Source of the DNA: M3007 sp964621185
Lineage (GTDB): Bacteria; Bacteroidota; Bacteroidia; Chitinophagales; Saprospiraceae
Assembly: GCA_964621185.1 (NCBI GenBank)
Contig: CAZULM010000026.1
Location: forward strand, 10,840 to 74,839
Length of the DNA: 64,000 nt
Direction: 5' to 3'
Position numbers and translations under genes: made by a program. A model generated the notes under the pieces. It was not told the DNA's origin. It made no database searches and was given only the letters and a program-made list of their open reading frames with translations. This document shows, one piece after another, positions 33,042 to 43,300 of this stretch (positions are counted from its first letter, which is position 1; every line of letters starts with the position of its first letter).

Positions 33042-33198
33042 CCCAGATTTGAAGGCCTTTGTGCTGACTACAGTACCGCCAACTATCTAAAACGATATCC
33101 CTGAATTCTGCTCGGCTGAAAAGGTCAACCCAGCCACAGATGGTGCAAGTCATGAAATTCAGACCGTGTTGATCCCGTATTTTGTATTTGACACTCAT
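33042..33198 (-). pseudogene. REP-associated (Y1) transposase, 5' fragment
   Basis: From the ATG at 33198 the frame reads MSVKYKIRDQHGLNF, then GWVDLFSRAEFRDIVLDS, then RYCSQHKGLQIWG. This is the N-terminus of the IS200-like REP-associated tyrosine transposase family. The homology stops at about 33042, where repeat R3 begins. The HxH catalytic motif and tyrosine are missing, so the gene is inactive. Confidence 0.75.
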
Positions 33199-33346
33199 GG
33201 TTACTTGAGGGGTTTCCTACAAATATAACCGTTTTTTTTAAAAGTTGCAAGTGGGTTGGGAGGCTTGCCGTTTGCCGGCACAGCCGGCGCGAATAGTATG
33301 TCACAAGGCAGAAGCCTTGCGCCAGCTCGTGCGCGCTTGGTGAGTG

Positions 33347-33506
33347 GTGGATAGCCTTGCGCGAGCGGGGACAGCCTCCGCGAGCAGGGAGGTAGATAGC
33401 CTCGCGCGAGCGGGGTGGATAGCCTCGCGCGAGCGGGGTGGATAGCCTCGCGCGAGCGGGGTGGATAGCCTCGCGAGAGCAGGTAGCCTCGCGCGAGCGG
33501 GGGTGG
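33347..33506. repeat. GC-rich tandem repeat, 23-bp unit with internal palindrome
   Basis: About seven units of the form gatagcctcgcgcgagcggg plus 'gtg' follow one another. The central three are identical and the outer ones degenerate. Each unit contains the palindrome ctcgcgcgag. A weaker unit lies at about 33310. There are no unique spacers, so this is not a CRISPR array. Reading frames across it give repetitive Arg/Ala/Pro-rich peptides and are not credible genes. Confidence 0.85.
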
Positions 33507-33581
33507 AATTTGCAGGTTTCACAAGTTGCCAACATTACCTATCCAACATGATATACTACCTTTACACCCAAACTTTGTAAT

Positions 33582-34295
33582 ATGGTCTACTTCCTTGAAA
33601 CTCATAATTTATATGACACCCGTATCTTTCGCCTTAGGCGTGATTTGTCATGGAGAGAATCACATGATGGAGAACCCTTGTATGACGATGATTTTGTGAC
33701 TTTGAAACCATCAAAAGTGATTGCTTTTCAACATCAAGAGGTTAAGATTAAAAACCATCTTGAAACATTTGGCACTAAGCACGAGGCACCACACCCGAAC
33801 GATACCAAACTTTACTTTCGTGCAATGGTGAAAAGAAGTGTATTTCCAAAAATACCGTCACGAGAACAACTAGTATCGGTTCTCAAGCAGGGTGATGACA
33901 GGGGGGCCAATTCCTTACTGTTAAATGTGTTTGGTTTCTTTGAACTGCGAGATGGATACTCATTTGATATTGATGACCCCTCCGTGATTGTCAGGTTTGA
34001 AACATTTGCGGCAGAAAACGACTATGTCGGGGAGTCAGCATCTAAGGATAATAGTCATGTTGATACGCACTATGGTCTTGCATTACAGTATTGGTTAGTG
34101 CATCTCGAAACAGGTGTTACGAATTTTCGAAGCGTTGACGAAGATATTAGGCTGTCACAAGCGGATGTAGTAAAAAAGTTAGAGCAAATGGAGAAAGAGT
34201 TTGATGCTCGTATGATTAGATACAATGATGATCAGATTGATTTCAGCTTTTACTCCTTTGTGCCGTATGACCCAGAAACAGTTGACATAGAGTAA
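33582..34295 (+). CDS. Hypothetical soluble protein next to the RHS toxin tip
   Basis: A 237-residue protein without signal peptide or membrane segment, from ATG at 33582. Visible segments include MVYFLETHNLYDTRIFRL, ANSLLLNVFGFFELRDGYSF and a charged C-terminal region (VVKKLEQMEKEFDARMI). It is noticeably more AT-rich than the core genes, like the adjacent tip of the giant RHS gene. It is convergent with that gene, sharing a bidirectional terminator. I do not recognise a family. It could be an accessory or immunity-type protein, but the opposite orientation is atypical for immunity genes. Confidence 0.65.
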   Translation: MVYFLETHNLYDTRIFRLRRDLSWRESHDGEPLYDDDFVTLKPSKVIAFQHQEVKIKNHLETFGTKHEAPHPNDTKLYFRAMVKRSVFPKIPSREQLVSVLKQGDDRGANSLLLNVFGFFELRDGYSFDIDDPSVIVRFETFAAENDYVGESASKDNSHVDTHYGLALQYWLVHLETGVTNFRSVDEDIRLSQADVVKKLEQMEKEFDARMIRYNDDQIDFSFYSFVPYDPETVDIE

Positions 34296-34303
34296 TGTGT
34301 GGT

Positions 34304-34341
34304 AACCACGACTTGACCAAATGTCAGGCCAAGTCGTGGTT
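34304..34341. terminator. Bidirectional terminator-like hairpin
   Basis: A perfect 12-base stem (aaccacgacttg at 34304-34315 with caagtcgtggtt at 34330-34341) with a 14-base loop lies between the convergent 237-residue gene and the giant RHS gene. It lies 9 bases beyond the first stop codon. Confidence 0.7.
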
Positions 34342-34349
34342 AATACAGG

Positions 34350-37300
34350 TTATTTGAGGTCAAGCTTAAGTTCATTGCCGGAACTAGGGATTTCGGAGGT
34401 TGTGGGTTGAATCTTAGTAGGATCTTCCGTTTGAGAAAAATTCTCTCCTGCCAAATGATTAACTCTTATTGGAAACCCCATTGCTGCGGCAAATGGTGTT
34501 TCTATAAACAAAATTGTATGTTCCTCTTCTAATGTATGCATTTCTGGTTTTACCGGGGTACCAATTGACCTTAATGCGGAACTATACCGTCCTTTAAAAT
34601 CATTCCATGCATGTCCGAGCTCATGAAGTAACGTTAACGCCGGAGGAGCAAAAGTTCCAGTTGAAGTCCCGTTATCATTTAAAATTTCAGGTGCTAACAC
34701 ATCAGACCAAATAACATCAACATTGTTATCAGAATCACTTATAGCCTGAACAGCTTCCACAATATTTTTAGGAGGATTTTGTGGATCGATATCAAGAGTT
34801 TTTGTAGCCGTATTATCAACGCAACTTGTATTTTGAATAATATTCAAATTGTAATTTGCTGCAGTTGCTAAGTCTCCTACTACTGTTGCTCCATCCACTT
34901 GTCCTTTGACTGCTAAACCAGGGTCTTTATGCGACGCGATAAAATCTAAAGTTTTTACTGTATTTTGAACAAATTTATTATTTGGCAGAGGTAAACCCGA
35001 TTGATATTCATAAGATTTAGGCACCAAAGATAATTTTCCATCAGGCAATTGAACTTCCTCCATATAATTTATTAATATTTTTTTCCCACCAATATCTTTC
35101 ATCATTATTGGTGAACATCCGGCATATTGATATGGAGTCAATTGTGGATAGGACTTTTGAATCGGATCTAAACTTAACCATCTCCCTATTCTTGAATCAT
35201 ACGACCTCGCCCCAAAATCCAAACTATTCCCCCCCCCTTTCACCTCATCATCCCCCTCCATCCCATTAAACCCATACCTATACCCCACCCCACTAACCAT
35301 CCTCCCCACCATCCCCATCCCAAACGCATAATAATCCCCCGCACTCACTACATCCCCCAAATACTCCGAAACCTGCCCATCTGCCGCTGCCAGCAGGGAA
35401 TAATCCCCCAGCCCGGCGCCTACCGGCACGTACCCGCCATTTTCCAGGTTATGATCGCCCTGGCCGGGACCTTTCCAGGTATATTCCGCATCCACCGCAT
35501 TCCGCCGGTCGGAGACCGTGGTCAGCACATTGCCTAAGTGGTTGCTCAACTCAAACTGTTTTTCCCCGATATTATGATATTGCACATCCATTTTAAGGGG
35601 CGGGACAATGCCGCCAACGACAATAGCTGTCTGGTTGCTGAACTGCGTAAACTTCCCGTCGCTGCCGATATTGGCCGTGAAACGCACCTGTGCAATGGGC
35701 CGATCCTCGTTTTTGATGCCAATGCGGCTGCTGCCATACAGGTGCGCTTCGGTCCAGTTGAAAGAGCCTAAGTATTCTTGCGGGGCATTGCCCGGGGCGT
35801 AAGTAAGGTCGTACACGCCGAGGGTATTGCCCTGGGCATCGCGGGCATAATAGGTGTATTTCCAATGGCTCTGGTCGCTCAGGCCCAGCCCGTCGGCATT
35901 GGAGCGGTGGGGCTTCACGATTTTAAGGATACGGTTGCCCATGGCATCGTAGCGGAATTCCAGGTCTTCCAGCACGATCTCGTCGTCTAATTGGCCGTTG
36001 TGGTCCAGGTCGTAAAGGGAGGTTTTCTGCATTTTGTATTTGATCACTTCGCTCACCTTGCCGTAGACCGTCCATTTGATGCTTTCGATGTATTCCGATG
36101 TGTCCCGGATGAGGTTTCCAATTTCATCGTATTGGTAGTTGTCGTATGCGGGCTGTGCCGGGTTGTGCTGCTGCCCGCCCTTGATGTCGTCGAAAGCGGT
36201 GTTGTCGGGGTTATCGCCGTTGTCGAGCACGGCTTTGAGCTTGTTGGTGTTTTTGACATACCCGCTTAGGATGTTCTCATATTGGTATGCCAGGGTGTCC
36301 ATGGAGTTACTGCCGCTGCCTGGGTCGATGGCCGTGCGCTTGAGTGTGTCGATATTGCCGTTGGCATCGTAGGTAAAATCCTCGGCGTGGTCGGCGGAGG
36401 CAGGGGCGGTAGCGCTCCAGATGTTTTGGGTGGGGTCGGTGGGATTGGCGGGGTTGGGAGCCAACTGGTCGTATTTCCGCACCGAAGCAAGGCGGTTCAG
36501 CTGGTCGTATTTATAACTCATACCATTTGGCGCCGCGCCACCTTTCATAAAGCTGCGGATGGCGGTCACCATGTGGCCGATGTTGCCGTTGTACAGGTTG
36601 GGGCTGTTGGCTTCCAGAGTGCTGCCCGTGGTGTTGAGCGCAAATACATCGGAGGCTGGCGAATTGATGGCCGAATAATCGCCGGAATAATACCCCAGTG
36701 TAAAGCCGTACTCGTCTTTGGCGATGTTTTTGTGCAGGTAATGCACGCCGTCGTCCACGCCGTCTTTGCCCATATCGCGGGATTTGTCTAAGCGGTCGGA
36801 ATTCACGCCCTTGATCCAGCCCTGGATGGTGTAGGCGTAGTCAACGGCCTGCACTTTGAGCTCGCCGAGTTCCACGCGCGCGAGCGGCCCGTGCTGGTAA
36901 TAAAAGTATTTGGCATCCTGATCCCGGATACCGGCGTTACCGGCGGTGTGCACGTTGATGATCCGGTTGTCGGCATCGTATTCGTAGTAGTGGGTGTATT
37001 GATCCGGTTCTCCCGGCTGGTAGCGCACTTCCAGCACGTTGCCGCTGATCAGGTCATATACATAATTCACCTGTTTGTACTGCTGGTTGAAAAAAAGCAG
37101 TTCCGGCACGTCCTGCAGCAGGGTATTGACATTGCCGTGAATGTCGTAGCTGTAATGCAGGGCATTGTCGTAGCTGAGGATATTGTTGTCGTCTGCGGCT
37201 TCGTAGGTAATGCTGGCGACGCGGTTGCGCAGGTTTTCCTGGGCAATGGGCAGGGTATTGACCAAGGGCGCATCGTAATAGGTATGGGTAACCTCTTTGC

Positions 37301-40300
37301 GGATGCCCGGCAGAAGCGCCAGGTTGCTGTTGGCGCCGGAACGCACCCAATTCTGGAACAGGGTATTGTCTAATTTCCTGCCCACGTAATTGTCTTCCAT
37401 GGCGTGGGTCGCCGTTAGTTCCCCGACTTCTGTTATGCGCCCCAGCTCGTCGTACAAGGTGTAGCTGTAGGTATATTTTGACTTGGCAAAATGCCAGGAA
37501 TTCTGCGACACGACCAGGCGCCCCAGCACGTCGTAATAGAACAGGGTAGAAAACTGGTCGGTAAAATCATAGATCAAGGCAAGGTTGGCGCCGCCTGTCG
37601 ATGCCCCTGAAACGTAAATGTGGTTAGGGTCGGCGAAGGCCATGTCCAGCAGGTCGTTGGTATTTTGTACCGAAATGTCCTTCAGTTTCCAGGTCGCGCC
37701 GCCATTGATGGTCTTCAACATGGTGCCTGCCGCGCCAACGGCGTATCCTGTGGTGTAGTCGAGGAAATAGACATCGTTTAATGTCTTGTTGCCCGGTACC
37801 GGTTGACCAGCAGTAGTATAAGCCGAGCTTACCCAATCCGTGCCGGCATCGTCCACCTTAGTCCAGGTACTGGCGTTGTTGCTGATCTGCAGCATCGTCC
37901 CATTGTCGCCTACGGCATATCCCCAGGTATTGTCCGTAAAATAAACAGCTTCGAGATTGTTCGTCGTTGGAACCGGGATTGGTACCCAGGCGCTCCCGAC
38001 GCTCGGTGCGGCAAATACTTTTCCATTATTGCCCACGATGACGCATTTTCCGGTTTGTTTGATGATGGCAACATCGTTCAAGTCTTCCGGTGAAATGGTT
38101 TGTACTGTCCAGCTTGCACCGCCGTTCAGGCTGTGCAATACGGTTCCCTTGTTGCCTGCCACAAGCCCTTGCGCGGGGTTGTTGAAAACGATGCTGTTGA
38201 GGTCTTCGCTCACGGTAGAGGCCCTGCGGTATTGCCAGGAAGCCCCGCCGTCGGCAGTGTTCAGGATGATTCCTTTCTTTCCCACGCCGATGCCTGTCAG
38301 GGGATCCAGCATATACAGGTCGTTCAAGACTGGCGGTTTTACCTTGCGCTCCGACCATGCCCCGCCCGTATTTCTGCGCCGTATCTGGCCACTTGTTCCT
38401 ACGCTCAAAGCCTCGGCTGTGGCAGGATTGGCTGCCAGCCCCAGCAGGTTTGTAGCACCGCTACAGGCATTTTGCGGGCTCCATGCCCCTCCGGGCGCAT
38501 TTATCCGCAACATGCTGCAATTGTCGCCTGCCGCAAAATAAGCGCCAGCGGGAGCTGAATATACCACGGCGTTCAGGTTGTCGGCAATCCCGGTCGCCGT
38601 GCTGGCCGTCCAGGTAATGCCGCCGTTGAGGGTTTCGAGCGCCAGGCCTCCGGCCATCACGGCAATGCCCCGGGAGGCATCCTGAAATGCGATGTCCCGC
38701 ACCTCCGTCGAGGTATGGGTTTCCTGGGCATACCAGTCGTTGCCATTGTTGTCGCTGCGCAAAACGGTGCCGTCCTGGCCGCTGAGCCAGATATGGTTTC
38801 CGGGCGCATAGCCGATGCCCGACAGCGCTGGAGTCTGGATTTTAAGGGTTTTGTCTTGCCAGGCGCCGCCGCCGACGGAGCGGCTGATCTGTCCGTTGTC
38901 GCCCACGGCGACAAGGGTGCCGGCGCTGTACGATACTGCCCTGTAGCCGCCCACGGGCGCCGCGCCGGCGCTGATGGCCGTCCAGGCGCCACCGCCATTG
39001 GAAGTGGACAGCACGTTGCCATTTTTACCGATCACGCTGCCGCTGGTTGGAGATATGAAATGCAGTTTCCGGTAGGTATCCGCCACCGGAGGCGTGATGA
39101 GCGTCCATACGCCGGCATTCAGCCGGTAAAGGAAATTGTTGGTTCCGTCCGTCAAAATGGCCACTGCTTTTCCGGCGCTCTGCAAATGAATGTCAAGCAC
39201 CATCATGGTCAGCGGAAGCCCGGGCAAGGGCGCCCAGCTTGTGCCCGCGTTGGTGGTTTGGTACACCTGACCGGCAGCGCCGGCGACAACACCCGTGTTG
39301 GCGTCGGAAAAATCAAGGGTTTGTATGCCGGAAGCGCCGGGGCCGTTGGACAACACGTTCCAACTGGCGCCGCCGTTGGCCGAAACATATACCAGGCCGG
39401 AACTGCTTACGGCATAGCCATTGATTGCATCCAGGAAAGACAAAGCTTTGATGGGTTGTATGGGAAGGCTGCTGAGGGAGGTTTGCACAACAGCTGTCCA
39501 TGTTTTCCCGAAATCAAGGGTTTTGTACAAATTCCCGTTGAAATCAATGGCGCAGCCCTTTTCATCGGTTCTAAAATGAAAGTCCAGCAGCGGGATATGC
39601 AGGTTGTTGGGAATTTCTGCCCAATTGTCGCCGTTGCTGCTTTTCAACAGCGTGCCGTCTGCCCCGATGGCCCACCAGCTGCCGCTCGGCGCCTGTTGCA
39701 CCGCTGTCAGGCCCACCGTCCGGATGGCTGTTTGGGCGGTCCAGGTGATGCCGTTGTTGTTGGAGCGGAATATCCTGCCGTTGTCAGACACCGCTGTGAC
39801 GATGTTGGGGTTGTCGGGACTGGCCTCTACGGCGCTGATACGGGCGGGTTGGACAAGGTTGTATAAGCTGAGGATGGGCGCGCTTACCCAGGTGTTGCCA
39901 CCGGTAGCGGTTTGCCAGATGCTCCCGTTTTCTTCTACCATGATGCCATTGGAAAAGGTGTTGAAAAACAGCCCGACAAGGTTGCCGGTAGTGGGCACGG
40001 GTTGTACAACCCAGCTGCTGCCCTGGTCAGTTGATTGTACCAGGGTGCCATTTGCGCCGACGGCATAGGCAAACGCCGTACCTGTGACAAGTTGCACCGC
40101 GCGGAGGTTTTCGATGCCGATGGCGCTCACTTCCGTCCAGAGGGCGCCGCCGTTGGCTGTGTTGTAGAGATGCCCATTTCCGGTATTGTCCTCGGAATAG
40201 GCAATGCCTTTGTATAAATCAGAAAAACGGGAGCCGTGTACCGTATGGTTGGCCGGGATGCCGTTGTTGGCGGCTGCATCGCGCCAGATTTCCAGATCCT

Positions 40301-43300
40301 CGTGGTCTGGCACGGTTTGGGCCACCAACTGGTTCAGGGAGTTGTATTTGTAGGTGGTTGCGTAAGTGTGTTTGGTAAAAAAAGTATACGTCTTGTTGGC
40401 GCGGTCCTGCTTGATCTGGGCCATATCAGCAGCTACCTGAACGGGGTTGGGGTTGTCGGTCACCTTGCGCACGCCCGCGGGCGGGATGGTGCGGACGAGG
40501 TTGCCCGCCTCGTCGTAGTAGTACAGGGTGAAATGGTGCTCCGCATCCACGTATTCCATGGTGCTTGCTTCATAAACCTGCAGGCACTGGGCGATGTAGG
40601 CTTCTTCGAATTTTTCCCGCACTTCCTTGATATAGGCCGCGTACATTTCCTCCGCATTGTGCTTGGCAATATTCAGCAGATCGGTTATGCAAGAATCGGG
40701 CAGGACAATGGTGCCCATATGCGGCAGGCAGCACATCACGGCGGATTCCTCCGGCACCGGGATACATTCCGTTTTGAAGGAAATGTCGTCGAGGCCGATG
40801 ATGGTGGGCCTTAAGTTGGCGATAGAACTGATTTCCAGGTTGGCCACCGTCGCGCCTCCGGCGTTCCAGGTTCCTTGAACGTACTGCCAGTTGTGGTTGG
40901 TTGAAAAGTAAGGTTCAGCTTTGGTGGCAACGGGAGCGCCGTTCACCGTAAAAGTCAATTGGTTGATATCGCTTTGTACCTGGATGTAATTGACCCAAGC
41001 GCTGAATTTGTAGGTTTTTCCGGGCAGCACAGCGATGTTTTGTTGTTTCCAAACCAAAAGCGGGGTGTTGGAGGTATTGTACCCGTCACAAAACAGCATA
41101 TAAGGCCCTGTGCCGCTCGTATGGTCTTTTACCGATGGGTTCAGCACCGGATCGGGGCAGATGCTGTTGTAATCGGTAGCCAGGGTGTATTCGTAATTCA
41201 AGGGCCAAACTTCATCAACGCAGCCGTTCACGAAGGAAAAACCACTGGTAAAGCCCGTATTGCCGCTGCTGAAATTCCCGTTCAGTACCAATTCCGGTGC
41301 AATGCAAGTATCGGAGCAAGGGGCGCCGAAATAAACTTCCACGTCGCCTATCTGAGTCTTGTTGCTGTTGTTGACAAATCCATCCAAATCCACGTAATAA
41401 TTGCTGGCATTGGCAGTGATAAAGGTGTTTCCGCCCTGTGGAATAAGGCTTAATCCATATACAACATCGGGGCTGAACAACAATCCGTCGCCTGTGCCGA
41501 CCACGCCTGTTGGCGCATACGAGACCCCTCCGGCACAATTGCTCCCTTTGACTGACGCGCCACAGCCGGAACTAAGGCTAAGTTGGTTCAATGAATAGTT
41601 TGCCGCAGTGGGTATCCAGGCTGTACCGTTGAAGGCATATTCCAAAATCCTGGAACGGTGGGCGTTGGGCTGGGCGTCGCCCATCATGGTGCGCTCGCCG
41701 AGCAACATGTTGCCGGTACTGGAAAAACTGATGTCGGAAACAGGGTTGGAATATTTTGCATCGCTCAGAAAAGGGACGCTTATTTCCAGGGCACTTGTGC
41801 CAGTAAAATTCCCCGAAGCGTCGAGCTTAACGGAGTGGATTTCCTGATGAAGGTAGGGTTGATTGGTTTGCCGGCCACAGTCGGTATTCCAAACGCTGAA
41901 ATAGACCCTGCCGTTGTAATATGCCACTCCCCACAGGCGCTCGCCCAGGGGCGCGAACCCGGCAGTGCCGTTGTCGGGGTTAAACGGGTCGAAATAATTC
42001 AGGATATTTCCCTGGGGATCGAGCCTGTATATGCGGCCGTCTTCAAAATTGGTGACAAAGAACTGCTGGTGCTTGTGGTCGTAACAGAGGTTGCCCAACT
42101 GTGAGCTGCCGCTGTTGGGCAATTGCGCAAAGGTGGAAACAGCGCCCGTATTCCCGTCAATTTTATACACTGCGCCTGCACCGCCGGTTCCCATAGACAG
42201 GCTTGAATACACCGCAGCAGAACTGAGGTAAACATTCGGGTGGTAATCCCGGTCGAACGCGATGCCGAACACATCGCCCATTTTAGCCCTTGTCCAATCG
42301 GGATGGTGGTACATTGGGGCAGCCCAGTTTTGGGCATGGGGGGCGCCGTTGCCCTGCGGGTCGCGTATGTCGACGATGCCAAAGACAAAGCCGGCTGTCG
42401 TGCCCGTCCAGTTGGTAGCAGCCGCCACGCCACGGTGTAATGGGAAAATAACGTCCTCATCTGCGTGGACAATGTTTTCGCAGGCACATTTTCCGATCAG
42501 CAAACAGGTTGAGATACCGCTTAGTTGCACCACAACGCCGGTTGAAGTTGTGGCGTACAGCACAAACTGGTATGCCTCATCTGCGGCATTCAAATGATCC
42601 ACATCGGGGGCAATGCCATAAAAATTACTAAGATCAGTGAGGGGAAAACCAACGCTAACTGGCAGGTTCAGGGTGATGGGGCAACCATCATACAGGATGG
42701 TATTGCCTCCTGCAAAAAGCACCGAAGCCGGGATACCGTTCAAATGGCCCACAAAAGCCAGCGCTTCCCGGGTAGGCGGACAGTTCTCCAACCCTGAGTT
42801 CATCAACTCGCTTGTGCCTTGGCCCATCACCATATTGGAGGGCAATTCGGTGCTGCATTTCCCGAAATCAAAACAAGGGGAACTGCCGTCCACCTGCACA
42901 TAAGCCGAACCGCCGCCATTGGTAACGAGGGCAGTCGCCGTGAACCCGCCACCTGAAGCCTTTGGCTTGATACCGCTAAAGGATTGGATATCAACTATAT
43001 TGTACCCGCTCCCAGTAGGCAGGGTAAATGTAATGCTGCAATTTCCCGACTGCCCTGGCGCGCTGATGCTTGCGGTCAGGATATTACCGCCTCCGGTCGC
43101 CGACCACATCCAGTTGGCGTTTGGGTTGGCGTTGCCCGGGTCTATCGCCGCATCAAATACATCGACCAATGGATCAGTCAGAACATTGTAGGGGAATGTT
43201 GTAAGGCCAATATTAGAGCCGTTGAACAAAGAAAGAGAACCGTCGCCGTATAGCAGGGCATTGAACAGGTTTTGCAGCGCAATGGCATCCGCACTGGGGG

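Noticed and set aside
33347..33506. Possible CRISPR array
   Set aside because: Units are directly adjacent with no unique spacers, and no cas genes are present.
33125..33535. Arg/Pro-rich repetitive minus-strand frames over the GC-rich tandem repeat
   Set aside because: They are translations of a non-coding tandem repeat and run through the transposase fragment's upstream region.
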